64,000 bases of DNA from Sedimentitalea sp042687825 (GTDB taxonomy: Bacteria; Pseudomonadota; Alphaproteobacteria; Rhodobacterales; Rhodobacteraceae): NCBI RefSeq assembly GCF_042687825.1, contig NZ_JBHUQE010000006.1, positions 117,817 to 181,816 on the forward strand, written 5' to 3'. This document shows, piece after piece, positions 27,415 through 36,802 of the stretch. A program made the position numbers and the translations under genes. The notes under the pieces were generated by a model. The model did no database searches. It was not told the DNA's origin and saw only the letters and a program-made list of their open reading frames with translations. Numbering within the stretch: the first letter of the stretch is position 1; each line of letters starts with the position of its first letter.

Positions 27415-28956
27415 ATGACCAACCTTCGGTTTTACCTTTCGCTGTTTCTCCGCCGGTTGCCGTTGTTCCTTTTGGTCGCGGCCAGCATTTCCACGGTATC
27501 CATATTCGTGGCCTTTACGCTGCCCCCGGCCTACGAATCCAAGATGGTGCTGATTGTCGAGGCACCCCAGATCCCCGATGCCCTTGCCCCCAGCACAGTG
27601 CGAATGCCCGGTCCGCAGAGGCTGCAGATTATCGAGCAGCGGCTGATGACCCGCGCCAATCTGCTGGATATTGCGCGCCGGCTCGAAGTCTTGGCGGATC
27701 AGAACGAGATGAATCCGGACGAGATCCTGCAGGCGATGCAGGCGCGCACCACCATTCTAAAGACCCGCAATCCGAACGAAGCCAGCATCATGACCGTCAC
27801 CTTCGAGGCCAGAACACCAAGATTGGCAGCCGGGGTGCTGAACGAATATCTTACGCTGATCCAGGCCGATGATGCCTCGTTCCGCAAGGGCCGCGCGGGC
27901 CAGACGCAAGATTTTTTCAAGCAGGAGGTCGCCCGGCTGAATGCCGATCTCGAAATCCTCGGCGCCCGGATCCTCGAATTCAAGAACGCCAATGCCGGTG
28001 CCCTGCCGGACAGCCTGGCATTTCGGCAGCAACAGCGCACCGAACGGCAGTTGCGCCTTGAGGAAGTGGGGCGCGAACTGTTCACGCTAACATCGCAAAA
28101 ACAGCAGTTGATTGATGTATTCTCACAGACCGGTCAGGTGATTTCGGACACGTCCAAATCGCAGAGCAAGACGCAACTGCGGCTGGCCGAAGCCGAGGCC
28201 GAACTGGACGACGCGTTGCTGGTCTATTCGCCCAACAACCCACGCATCAAGATCTTGCAGGCCAAGGTCGAACAGCTGCGCGAAACCGCGCTGGAGGAGG
28301 CCGCCAAGCTCAACGGCGAAGAGCAGGCGAGCACCGGCAATTCGGCGCTCGATTTCCAACTGGCCAGCATCGACACCCGCATTTCCGCCCTGCAACAGCA
28401 AGAGGCGTCGCTGAAACAGGATATCGAGCGTCTGAACGACTCGATCCGAAAAACGCCCAACAACGCCATCATTCTGGAAGATCTGCAGCGCGACTACGAC
28501 AACGTTCTGGCTCAGTACAATCCTGCGGTTCAGCGACTGGCCGATGCCGATACCGGCGAACGCATCGAGATCCTGTCCCGCGGCGAGCGGATTTCGGTGA
28601 TCGAGCAACCGGCGGTGCCGAGCGAACCGACCAAGCCGAACCGGATCAAGATCGCTGGCGGCGGAACCGTTCTGGGCGTTGCTGCCGGGGTCGGGCTGAT
28701 CGTTCTCTTGCTGATGCTCAACGGCGCGCCTCGGCGGCCCGAGGATCTGATCCGCAAGCTGGACGTGTGGCCGATTGCGACACTGCCGTATATTCGGACT
28801 CGTCGCGAAGTTATCCTGCAGCGCAGCGTGAAACTGGGGCTGATCCTTGTCATTCTGGTCGGTGTGCCGGCGGTCGTCTGGTCGGTCCACACCTTTTACC
28901 AGCCGCTGGATCTGGTGGCTGACAGGGTGATGAACAAATTGGGCGTAAGGTGGTGA
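27415..28956 (+). CDS. Wzz/GumC-type polysaccharide chain-length determinant
   Basis: A 513-residue inner-membrane protein. N-terminal (about 14-36) and C-terminal (about 415-438) transmembrane helices flank a large periplasmic coiled-coil domain rich in Glu and Gln (about 150-350). The PxxP-like region QPAVPSEPTKPN just before the second helix is a family signature. A third hydrophobic helix (about 470-490) follows. It controls polymer length and export together with the kinase downstream. The ATG immediately follows the ATPase stop codon. Confidence 0.88.
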   Translation: MTNLRFYLSLFLRRLPLFLLVAASISTVSIFVAFTLPPAYESKMVLIVEAPQIPDALAPSTVRMPGPQRLQIIEQRLMTRANLLDIARRLEVLADQNEMNPDEILQAMQARTTILKTRNPNEASIMTVTFEARTPRLAAGVLNEYLTLIQADDASFRKGRAGQTQDFFKQEVARLNADLEILGARILEFKNANAGALPDSLAFRQQQRTERQLRLEEVGRELFTLTSQKQQLIDVFSQTGQVISDTSKSQSKTQLRLAEAEAELDDALLVYSPNNPRIKILQAKVEQLRETALEEAAKLNGEEQASTGNSALDFQLASIDTRISALQQQEASLKQDIERLNDSIRKTPNNAIILEDLQRDYDNVLAQYNPAVQRLADADTGERIEILSRGERISVIEQPAVPSEPTKPNRIKIAGGGTVLGVAAGVGLIVLLLMLNGAPRRPEDLIRKLDVWPIATLPYIRTRREVILQRSVKLGLILVILVGVPAVVWSVHTFYQPLDLVADRVMNKLGVRW

Positions 28957-28993
28957 CAAGTTCCATGATGACAATCGAGAATGCGAGGGCCGC

Positions 28994-29821
28994 GTGACAG
29001 ACCGTCTTCAGCAAGCAATAATGAAAGCCCGATCCGAACGCGAGGGGTTAGGCGATACGCCCAGCATCACGCGCTCCCGTTCCGCAAAGGACCCGCGACA
29101 GACCGTTCAGGACGCCTGGCAGGCGCTGTCCCCGCTGTCCGTGGACCGAAAGACGGTGATCCGTAACCGTCTGGTCGCCAGTACCAGCGGGGAAATGGCC
29201 ATACCCTTTGACATGCTGCGTACCAAGTTGCTGCAGCAGGTCAAAGAGAACAAGTGGCGCCGGATCGCGTTGGTGTCGCCAGGCAGCAATTGCGGCAAGT
29301 CGACGATCGCCGCCAATCTCGGTTTCAGCCTGAGCCGCATGAAGGAACTGCGCACGATCATCATGGATTTCGATTTGCGACGCATGGGGTTGGGCAAAGT
29401 GCTGGGCCAATCGCAGTCGCTGGGCATGCCTGACGTGCTGGCCCGCGAGGCGGATTTCTCGGACGTGGCACAATGTCTGAATGGCAACGTCGCTTTTGGT
29501 CTGAATGCGCAGTCCGGCCGCAACCCCTCGGAAATCCTGCAAAGCGCTCAGACCTCTGAGATCCTGGACGAGATTGAAGAAGCCTATCAGCCGGATGTCA
29601 TGCTGTTTGATATGCCACCTCTGATGGCGAATGACGACAGTCACGGGTTCCTGCAATCGGTGGACTGCGCCTTGCTGGTGGTGGTGGCGGAACAGACACC
29701 CATGGAACAGATCGATGTGGCGGAACGACAGTTGGCGGCGCTGACCAATGTCTTGGGGATTGTCCTGAACAGGTGCCGGTACACCACCGGGGCGCATGGC
29801 TACGAGAACGAATATTACTGA
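28994..29821 (+). CDS. CpsD/CapB-like tyrosine autokinase for exopolysaccharide export
   Basis: A 275-residue P-loop protein. Walker A-like SPGSNCGKSTIAANLG (about 96-111), Walker A' IIMDFDLRRMG and Walker B-like VMLFDMPPL are those of bacterial tyrosine kinases. A C-terminal tyrosine cluster (GYENEYY) would be the autophosphorylation tail. The Gly-rich loop has Asn-Cys where many homologues have other residues. GTG at 28994 is used. The kinase acts with the Wzz protein encoded just upstream to regulate polymerisation and export. Confidence 0.85.
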   Translation: MTDRLQQAIMKARSEREGLGDTPSITRSRSAKDPRQTVQDAWQALSPLSVDRKTVIRNRLVASTSGEMAIPFDMLRTKLLQQVKENKWRRIALVSPGSNCGKSTIAANLGFSLSRMKELRTIIMDFDLRRMGLGKVLGQSQSLGMPDVLAREADFSDVAQCLNGNVAFGLNAQSGRNPSEILQSAQTSEILDEIEEAYQPDVMLFDMPPLMANDDSHGFLQSVDCALLVVVAEQTPMEQIDVAERQLAALTNVLGIVLNRCRYTTGAHGYENEYY

Positions 29822-30906
29822 TCTGCCTGGCCGGCGCTTGCCGGCAGGGAGCGCACCGGGTTCGATGAAACCGACGAAGGGATCAGTCGGGACTGCGTGT
29901 GCAACACGGTGCGACGACAACGCCCTGACTGGGCAGCACTCGGCCTTATCGGGGGGGGGGCGGCGGCGTTTTGGCCTGAGTTGTGCCAACGCGAAGCCCG
30001 GCTTTGCCCTGCTCTGTGGCAGTGCGATCGAGTTCGGCTTGCAAGAACGGCGCGATACCAGCTTGACCCGCCGCTTTCGGAGATCCAGCGCTTGCGCATG
30101 GAGCCAAGTTGCGGATCACCAAGAAATGCCTCCGCGAATCGATGGTCGATACCCGAATACACCGGGCTTTGGATCGATGGCGTCGTCCAAAGCCCGGGAA
30201 ACAGCCAGGGCAAATTGCGAGGCAAGTCAGTTGCAACAACCGGGCGCGCGCTCCATCGAGAGCAAGTGGTTTGCTCGGAACTGCCATGCTCTTTCGGATC
30301 CTGATCATCGATCATTGGCCGACGACGCACCAGGTCGCGCCGCCCATGGCCAATCGCGTGCGCATTGGCGGATTACCGTTTTTCGGCGGCTGCCTGGGCT
30401 GCAGGTTGACGGTCGGGAACCGGTCCTGTGTCCTAATATCAGGTGGCCGCAGGCCGGCCAGATGATCTGTGGCCATGATCCGGTATCTCGACTTTAATAG
30501 GCGTTCTTCGGGCTCCATGCATTTCATGGCCGAACCGCTCTCGGCGCGGGCAAAGTCCACCGGCGCGCGGCTTCAATGCGGTCTGGCTTGGCCGGCGAAA
30601 CTTGCAGCGACAGGTTCGATGATATCGAAGGATTGCCATGCAGGATCGACGGGTTGCCCGATGTCAATCTGTCCACATCTCGCCGGCCATCGTCCGCACC
30701 GGGCGGGCCTCGGAGCATTCACTTGATCAGGTTCCGCAGCATTTCCCTGAGCGGGTAAAGGCAGGCATCGATCCTCAAAAACTTGTGCCTTCCCCTGCCG
30801 GCCCATTCTCCGCCGTGCCGCTCACAATCAGCAGGCCGGCAGAAGGCTTTGACGAATAACGCCGGCGTTTTCGAGGGCCGAAAATCGCCGCCTGGCCCGT
30901 CAGGTT
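29822..30906. other. 1.1-kb gene-free region with a G10 tract and a strong hairpin
   Basis: No open frame on either strand looks like a real protein. A GCCGGC-gctt-GCCGGC hairpin (29830-29845) just after the kinase gene may be its terminator. Ten consecutive G lie at 29951-29960. A perfect 12-bp inverted repeat (30162-30173 with 30186-30197, 12-nt loop) stands in the middle. The region may be a decayed gene or hold a non-coding RNA; nothing shows which. Confidence 0.5.
30162..30197. repeat. Perfect 12-bp inverted repeat (stable hairpin) in non-coding DNA
   Basis: CCGGGCTTTGGA and TCCAAAGCCCGG pair perfectly across a 12-nt loop. No T run follows on either strand, so it is not a standard terminator. 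It may belong to an RNA gene or be a relic of a mobile-element end. Confidence 0.7.
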
Positions 30907-31647
30907 TTAAGCAAAGAGTTTTCCAAATTTGGCGCTGGCGTCTTCTATGCCGGCCAATCGAAGCATGTGCCAGGCAAGCGCCTGGTTGCTGGAGATGACC
31001 GGCACGCCAATTGTCGCCTCGGCCTGGGGGATGACATCAAGACACCGAAGGTTTGTGCAGGAAATGACCACGGCATCGCAGGGCGCCTTTGTGACGACGG
31101 TCTCTATGGCCTGAAGGATCGAGGCCGGGGTGATCCGTGCCACCAAGCGATCGTTACCTTCTTCGAACGAGCCGAAGCTGGCGATCTTGAACCCCGCGCA
31201 TTCCAGGTTCTGCCGCATCCTGGCCGAGACCTCGGGCACATAGGGCGTGACAAAGCCGAGACGTTTGGCGTTCAGGTGTCGGCCCGCGGCGACAATGGCC
31301 GCAAGCGGATCGGTCACGTTGGCTCCTGGGCACACGCTCTGGATCGCCCGCGCCACCTTGTCCGAGCCGATCACAGAAGACGCCGAGGTACAGCCGAAAC
31401 CGATCGCGTCGAACCGCAGCGAAGGTGGCAGCAGGCGCGCCGAATCAGGCAGATCCCGTTCCATACGCGCCAGCGTATCGGGTCGGATCTCGGGAACCAT
31501 GGCGATACGGCTGTGATAGAGGGCAACGCCGGACATTCTGAGGATGCGCGCGAATTCATGCTCAAGCGTTTCGTCGGTTTCCAGCACGATCACGCCAAGG
31601 TTTGCCCGGATGCCGATACCGCCATCTGTCTGGAATTCAAGCTGCAT
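30907..31647 (-). CDS. Asp/Glu racemase-superfamily protein (maleate isomerase/EutA-like)
   Basis: A 246-residue protein of the Asp/Glu/hydantoin racemase fold. The first catalytic Cys lies in FGCTSASSVIG, the second in VVISCTNLRC. The N-terminal NLGVIVLETDETLEHEF resembles arylmalonate decarboxylase/maleate cis-trans isomerases. It is the last gene of a minus-strand operon (M20 amidohydrolase, M24 peptidase-like, racemase) with a 9-bp gap to the upstream gene. The likely role is isomerising or racemising an amino-acid-derived intermediate; the substrate is not known. Confidence 0.78.
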   Translation of the reverse strand: MQLEFQTDGGIGIRANLGVIVLETDETLEHEFARILRMSGVALYHSRIAMVPEIRPDTLARMERDLPDSARLLPPSLRFDAIGFGCTSASSVIGSDKVARAIQSVCPGANVTDPLAAIVAAGRHLNAKRLGFVTPYVPEVSARMRQNLECAGFKIASFGSFEEGNDRLVARITPASILQAIETVVTKAPCDAVVISCTNLRCLDVIPQAEATIGVPVISSNQALAWHMLRLAGIEDASAKFGKLFA

Positions 31648-31656
31648 GGACCCTCC

Positions 31657-32820
31657 TCATATGACCGGCAGTTCGGGCGCGGCGCGCTCGGTCAACAACT
31701 GAGCCCCGCCCGCCCGCACCACGATGTTTTCCTCGTGAACCATGATCCGGCCATCGCCATAGCCAAGCGACGGTTCCAGTGTCAGCACCATATTCTCGGT
31801 GATCTCTGTCATGTCCCAGGCGGCGTGCGAGGGCCATTCGGTCAATTGCATCCCGAGCCCGTGACCGAGCCGCCCGACATCCCCCCCCTGATCGTCCATC
31901 TCGGCGATCACCTTCTGCATGGCGCAATACAGGCCGCGGCACGTGGCCCCCGGGCGCGCCGCTGCGATCCCCGCTTCGGTGGCTCGCCACAGCACGTCAT
32001 AGGCCCGGCGCGAGGCGTCATCCGCCGAACCAATGGCAAAGTTGCGGTCGAAATCGCAAAAATACCCGTCCCAGTTGGCGCCGGTGTCGAGCATCAGGAT
32101 ATCGCCCCGGACCAGCGGACGGCGGGATGGCGGCGAGATCACGTCGCTGTAACCGCCGGTCTCGGCCCCCCCGACCAGATAGGGAACGTCGTCGGCCCCC
32201 TGGGCCAGACCTTCGCGGCGGAAGGCCCGGAACAGGTCTTCGAGCGGTTGCCCTTCGTGCGCGAGGTCGGGAACCCGGGCAAAGGTGCGCGAGCCGATGG
32301 CGCAAATATGCGCGATCTTCTCGATCTCGGCGTCGGATTTCACCATCCGCAATTCCCGCACCAGCCAGGTGGCGTCGGCGAACCGCAGCCCGCCAAGCCC
32401 CGCCGCAAGCCGTTCGAAATCGCCAAGCGGCATCCTCAGATGCGTCTCATGGCCCTTCATCAGACCGATGGTTTCGCCGCGCACCGCGTGGGGCGTCAGA
32501 AGGTCGGCCAACAGGCTGATCCCGTCATCCTCGGGCGCGGGGGCGCTCCAGCTGCGGATATCGTCGATCCAGGTGCGCCGCATGAGATCGGCGCCGATTT
32601 CGGGGATGATCGCGACGGGCTTGCCCGTTGCCGGAACGAACAGGAACCATGGCCGTGTCGGGCTTTGCCAGAAGAGGGTATGAAAGCCGCTGAAGTACCG
32701 CACCTCGGGTTCCGTCGTCAGCAACAGGCCGGCCATTCCGGCCTTGGCCATCGTTGTCTGTGCCCGCGCAGTTCGGGCGGCGAATTCCTCTGTTCGAAAA
32801 CCGCGGTCAGGGGGGGTCAT
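31657..32820 (-). CDS. M24-family metallopeptidase-like hydrolase (creatinase/Xaa-Pro dipeptidase fold)
   Basis: A 387-residue pita-bread-fold protein. An N-terminal creatinase-like domain (LLTTEPEVRYFSGFHT) precedes the catalytic domain with metal ligands in LMLDTGANWDGYFCDFDR (two Asp), GHGLGMQ (His) and a late Glu pair (LEPSLGY, HEENIVV). It differs clearly from the true ectoine hydrolase encoded at 55649-56833. ATG 32820 overlaps the stop of the M20 gene (ATGA). It probably cleaves an N-substituted amino acid or dipeptide within the local catabolic operon. Confidence 0.8.
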   Translation of the reverse strand: MTPPDRGFRTEEFAARTARAQTTMAKAGMAGLLLTTEPEVRYFSGFHTLFWQSPTRPWFLFVPATGKPVAIIPEIGADLMRRTWIDDIRSWSAPAPEDDGISLLADLLTPHAVRGETIGLMKGHETHLRMPLGDFERLAAGLGGLRFADATWLVRELRMVKSDAEIEKIAHICAIGSRTFARVPDLAHEGQPLEDLFRAFRREGLAQGADDVPYLVGGAETGGYSDVISPPSRRPLVRGDILMLDTGANWDGYFCDFDRNFAIGSADDASRRAYDVLWRATEAGIAAARPGATCRGLYCAMQKVIAEMDDQGGDVGRLGHGLGMQLTEWPSHAAWDMTEITENMVLTLEPSLGYGDGRIMVHEENIVVRAGGAQLLTERAAPELPVI

Positions 32821-33971
32821 GATACCGGGTCCTTTTGCTGTGGCAGCCGGTCGTGAACCAGCCTGACCCAAAATTCGGCGCCGATCGGCAGCAGAGCATC
32901 GTTGAAATCATAGTCCGAGGCGTGCAGCGGTTGGCCATGCGCCCCTGCCTCGCCATTTCCGAGCAGCAGGAAACAGCCCGGTACGACGGCTGAAAACTGC
33001 GCGAAGTCCTCGGAAAAGCTCATCGGGGCACGATCCTTGACAAGGTCGCAGCCCGCGGCTTCTGCCGCGCGGTACACGGCCGAAACCGGCGTCTCGGCAT
33101 TGATGGTCTCGACGAACTGGGTATCAAAGGAGACCGAAGCCGTGATCCCGTGCGCGGCAGCCACCCCATCGGCGATCTGGCGTGTGAACCGTTCGATGGC
33201 GAGGCGATCTTCGGGCGAGCGGGCGCGGAAATCTCCCCGGAGCGTGGCATTTCCCGGCAATACATTGCGCTGGCCGTCGGTCAGGAACTCGGTGATCGAG
33301 ACAACGGCGCCGGATGCGGGTGCAAGCTTGCGCGCGACGATGGTTTGCAGCCCAAGCACGATCTCGGCGCCGACCGTGATGGCGTCGATACCGGTCTGCG
33401 GCATCGCGGCATGACCGCCCCGGCCTTTCACCGCAATCTCAAACAGAGTTTCACTGCTGCAGATGATACCCGTGCGCGTCGAGACCTGACCTGTGGGGGC
33501 GCCGGGCAGGTTGTGGATGGCATAGACCTCGTCGACCGGAAAGCGCTGCAGCACGCCTTCGTCGATCATCGCGCGGGCACCCAGGCCGTGTTCTTCGTTC
33601 GGCTGGAACAGAAAGATCACGGTGCCATCGAAAGTCGGTCGTGCCGCCAGCCGTTCGGCTGCGCCCAACAGCATGGCCATATGCCCGTCATGGCCACAGG
33701 CATGCATGACGCCGGGCGCGGCAGAGACATGGCCGTGCGTCGAGGTTTCAGCGATGGGCAGAGCGTCCATGTCGGCGCGCAGCCCGATGGCTTTGTTGCC
33801 GCCACCGGACCGCAGCACGCCGACAACGCCCGCGCCGTCATGCACCTCGATTCCCAGCGCCCGTAGACGCGCGGCCACGACCGCCTTGGTCCTTGTCTCT
33901 TGAAAGCCCAGTTCGGGGTGCCGGTGCAGATCATGACGCAGCTGTGTCAAACCGGTCTGAGAGTCGCTCAT
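32817..33971 (-). CDS. M20-family amidohydrolase (hippurate/N-acyl-amino-acid hydrolase type)
   Basis: A 384-residue zinc amidohydrolase. The metal-binding motifs MHACGHDGHMAMLLGAA and NEEHGLGARAMI are present, along with the LRADMDALPI strand. The end of the protein contains LHASDYDFND, which carries the last metal-binding His. It removes an acyl group from an amino acid. ATG 33971 starts the canonical N-terminus; a longer in-frame start adds 31 poorly conserved residues. The gene begins the three-gene operon and lies next to an Lrp-type regulator on the same strand. Confidence 0.85.
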   Translation of the reverse strand: MSDSQTGLTQLRHDLHRHPELGFQETRTKAVVAARLRALGIEVHDGAGVVGVLRSGGGNKAIGLRADMDALPIAETSTHGHVSAAPGVMHACGHDGHMAMLLGAAERLAARPTFDGTVIFLFQPNEEHGLGARAMIDEGVLQRFPVDEVYAIHNLPGAPTGQVSTRTGIICSSETLFEIAVKGRGGHAAMPQTGIDAITVGAEIVLGLQTIVARKLAPASGAVVSITEFLTDGQRNVLPGNATLRGDFRARSPEDRLAIERFTRQIADGVAAAHGITASVSFDTQFVETINAETPVSAVYRAAEAAGCDLVKDRAPMSFSEDFAQFSAVVPGCFLLLGNGEAGAHGQPLHASDYDFNDALLPIGAEFWVRLVHDRLPQQKDPVS

Positions 33972-34179
33972 CCTGCACCCGTCCTGTGGCCCTACCCGAA
34001 AGATAGACCGCAGCGTCGCCCATGAGGTATCGAGTTTTGCTGCATTTGGCAGAAAAACTTGCATGAAACCGGCCCCTGCAGACCGGATCCGGCAAACCGG
34101 CCCCTTCCGGGGCAGGCGGGCGGGCCCGACTCGGTCTGCGGCGTCGCACGCTTGCCGGGCACGGCGAAACGCTTACGGT

Positions 34180-34659
34180 TCAGATCGGCAGGTTCAGTCC
34201 GACCTTGGTACGGTCCATCGCGACAGAGGTGTGGAAACGCCGGACATTCGAGTTTTCAAAAAACAGCCGTTGGGTCAGGGTCTCGAAATCCTGCATGTCC
34301 CGGGCCGAGCAGATCAGAATGAAATCTGCTTCGCCGGTGACATAATAGCACTGCTGGACCTGCGGTTCGGCCCTGGCGCGTTTGCGAAACACATCGAGCT
34401 GTTGCAACGATTCCCGTTCCAGTTCGACATGCACGATAAAAGTCATCCTGTATTCAAAGCGGGCCGGGTCGAGCACCGCCACTTCTTTCAGGATCAGGTT
34501 GGAGTCCCGCAACCGCTTCAGCCGCCGCTGAACCGAGGGAACGGAAAGACCGCATTCCTGTGCCAGATGTTCAAGACCGACACGACAATCGGCCTGCAGT
34601 GTTCGCAGAATGGTGAGATCTGCCTGGTCTAGCTTGTCTGGCGCCATGCCCATGAACAA
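34180..34659 (-). CDS. Lrp/AsnC-family transcriptional regulator
   Basis: A 159-residue regulator. The N-terminal helix-turn-helix includes LDQADLTILRTLQADCR and CGLSVPSVQRRLKRLRD. The C-terminal RAM domain includes PQVQQCYYVTGEADFILI. Such proteins sense amino acids. It lies between the minus-strand hydrolase operon and the divergent lyase gene, so it probably controls both. ATG codons at 34659 and 34647 are both possible starts. Confidence 0.88.
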   Translation of the reverse strand: MFMGMAPDKLDQADLTILRTLQADCRVGLEHLAQECGLSVPSVQRRLKRLRDSNLILKEVAVLDPARFEYRMTFIVHVELERESLQQLDVFRKRARAEPQVQQCYYVTGEADFILICSARDMQDFETLTQRLFFENSNVRRFHTSVAMDRTKVGLNLPI

Positions 34660-34779
34660 TACCCGCGCCTGTTGAGGGTGATGTGAAAGAATTTATCGAC
34701 GATAGGACCAAGAACGAAAAATGGAAATAGCTGACAGATGCTAGATATTGCGGCGATGACTACAGCGTACAGAGGCGAC

Positions 34780-35829
34780 ATGACCGAGACAGACAGCCTG
34801 GAATTTCGCCCCGACTTTGCCCGTGCTCTGGCATTCTTTGATGCCCGGCAGGACTATGAAAGGTCCCCGTTGCGGGAATTGCAGACGCCGGACGGCCTGC
34901 GGTTCTGGGCCAAGGACGAGACCGCCCGCATGGGGCTTGGCGCGTTCAAGGCGCTCGGCGCGCCCTATGCTGTGTCCCGGATTCTGGCCGAGGCCTGGCA
35001 CGCGAAAACCGGCGAAACGCTGACGGCCGCCCGCATGGGCGACGCCGATATCCGTGACTTTGCCGCGCCTTTCACCTTTGTCTGTGCCAGCGCCGGCAAT
35101 CACGGCATGGGCGTCGCCGCCGGGGCCCGGGCCATGGGAGCGCAGTCGCGGATCCATCTGGCCCGGACCGTGCCCGAGGGGTTTGCCCGGCGCCTGTCGG
35201 CTTTGGGCGCCCAGGTGGTCCGATCGGGCGATGTCTATGACGACAGCGTGGCGGCTGCGATTGCCGATTCCGACCACAGCGGTGCGACACTGTTGGCGGA
35301 CGGTACCTGGCCCGGCTATACCGAAATCCCGAAATGGGTGATGGAAGGGTATTGTGTCATCGCCGAGGAACTGCGCACCGCGTTTCTGACCTCGGGTACA
35401 TGGCCGACCCATGTCTACCTGCAGGCCGGCGTGGGGGGCTTGGCGGCGGCCATGGCGCATATGATCAGGCTGAACTGGTCTGAACAGCCCGAACTGATCG
35501 TTGTCGAGCCGGCGGCCGCGGCTTGTCTGAAAGCCAGCCATCAGGCCGGCAGACCGACCCGCGCCGACGGACCCGACTCGGATATGGGCCGCCTTGATTG
35601 TAAAGAACCATCAATCGTGGCCTGGCACGTGCTGCAACGCTGTGACGTGCGCTATGAAACGCTGACCGAAGACGAGGGCGCGGCCGCGCCCCGGACGCTG
35701 GCCGCGCTCGGGGTCGACACGACACCCTCGGGCGCCGCCGGTTTCGCGGCGATGACCAGACAGGCGGCGGCGATCCCCGGCACCGGCCGGTTCCGCCCCC
35801 TCGTGATCGTCTCGGAGGGCGCAACATGA
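34780..35829 (+). CDS. PLP-dependent lyase, diaminopropionate ammonia-lyase-like
   Basis: A 349-residue fold-type II PLP enzyme. The PLP lysine lies in AKDETARMGLGAFKALGAPYA, a pattern of 2,3-diaminopropionate ammonia-lyases. The phosphate-region motif reads ASAGNHGMGVA, where the E. coli family has DGNHGRGVA. DGTWPGYTEIPKWVMEGY also fits that family. The likely product is pyruvate plus ammonia from a diamino acid; threonine-dehydratase-like activity is the alternative. ATG 34780 has AGAGGCG before it; ATG 34738 is an in-frame alternative. Confidence 0.75.
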   Translation: MTETDSLEFRPDFARALAFFDARQDYERSPLRELQTPDGLRFWAKDETARMGLGAFKALGAPYAVSRILAEAWHAKTGETLTAARMGDADIRDFAAPFTFVCASAGNHGMGVAAGARAMGAQSRIHLARTVPEGFARRLSALGAQVVRSGDVYDDSVAAAIADSDHSGATLLADGTWPGYTEIPKWVMEGYCVIAEELRTAFLTSGTWPTHVYLQAGVGGLAAAMAHMIRLNWSEQPELIVVEPAAAACLKASHQAGRPTRADGPDSDMGRLDCKEPSIVAWHVLQRCDVRYETLTEDEGAAAPRTLAALGVDTTPSGAAGFAAMTRQAAAIPGTGRFRPLVIVSEGAT

Positions 35830-35886
35830 CCAAGAGTACCGGGCGGCGGCCGTTCAGCCGGATACCGCCGGCGCGCAGGATACGCC

Positions 35887-36582
35887 CTATCTGTTTGATT
35901 CGATCACGCCGGGCAGATCGTCACGCTGTGCCCCGCGCGGCGCCCTGATCTGTCCCAGCAGCCAGTTCGGCCCCGCCAGTAGAGGTTTCAGCGCCGCGTT
36001 GCCGCGCAGACCGGCCTTGAACTTTTCGATCTGCATTACATTGTCGATACGGCGGTCCAGAAAGGCCCAGGTCGCGGCATCATCCGGGCTGGTGTCGCCC
36101 AGCCAATACAGCACGGTCGACGAATAAACGCCGGACAAGGTGGCGCGTTTGGTGTACCAGTTCACGTCCTGCGACGTGTCCCCCAGTGCGGTCCAGATCC
36201 GGTCGCAGGTCTGCCAGACCGCCCCGGCTCCGGCTGCGGCATGCTGGGGCAGTGCGAACAAGGTCGCGCCACGCCGTACCAGTTCCTTGTCCTCGACCGC
36301 CTCGAGGCGGAAACGAACCGCCGTTGCAATCCGGTCGCGGAATTTCAGCGTGCTCAGATCCTCGGCCGCCAGACGGTCCAGCATCGCCCGATCGCCGCGC
36401 GCATGATAGGCCAGCGCCAGATCCACCGGTCCGCGCGGGCACAGCCGGCGCATTGCGTCCCGTTCAAGGCCGATATCCGACGCCGCCGCCAGCAGCGTTG
36501 CGTCCGACCATCCGTCAAACGGAACATGTATCACGGCGGCATCCAGCAACTGATCCAGTCGCGGGTCATGGGGCAGGGTCAC
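35887..36582 (-). CDS. COQ9 family ubiquinone biosynthesis protein
   Basis: A 231-residue protein. The C-terminal block VLYWLGDTSPDDAATWAFLDRRIDNVMQIEK (quoted here only in part: WLGDTSPDDAATWAFLDRR) is the signature of COQ9, a lipid-binding partner of the ubiquinone hydroxylase step. The N-terminal part has the TetR-like helical fold of the family. It converges with the lyase gene. Confidence 0.85.
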   Translation of the reverse strand: MTLPHDPRLDQLLDAAVIHVPFDGWSDATLLAAASDIGLERDAMRRLCPRGPVDLALAYHARGDRAMLDRLAAEDLSTLKFRDRIATAVRFRLEAVEDKELVRRGATLFALPQHAAAGAGAVWQTCDRIWTALGDTSQDVNWYTKRATLSGVYSSTVLYWLGDTSPDDAATWAFLDRRIDNVMQIEKFKAGLRGNAALKPLLAGPNWLLGQIRAPRGAQRDDLPGVIESNR

Positions 36583-36802
36583 GGCGTTCTCCTCGGTCTG
36601 ATCAGGCGCAGCAGCGTTGGTTCGGGCGTTCCGAACCCAAAGATGCGGTACCCTAAGAATGCGATTTTTCGGCCGCTGATGAAAGTGGACTTTGCGTGAG
36701 CTCTGATCACGACGGCCACCGGACCCCTATGGCAACGGCCCGGTTCGCGCCGGGCTTGCCTGTGCGATTGGCGCCCCGACGGGAGTTGACATGTACCGTG
36801 TC

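Noticed and set aside
29815..30330. 171-codon minus-strand frame in the non-coding region after the EPS kinase gene
   Set aside because: Composition is Arg/Ser/Pro-rich without motifs, it overlaps the end of the kinase gene, and it contains the G10 tract.
31657..32820. Calling the M24 protein ectoine hydrolase (DoeA/EutD)
   Set aside because: It keeps ordinary M24 metal ligands and lacks the DoeA signature stretches, which are present instead in the protein encoded at 55649-56833.
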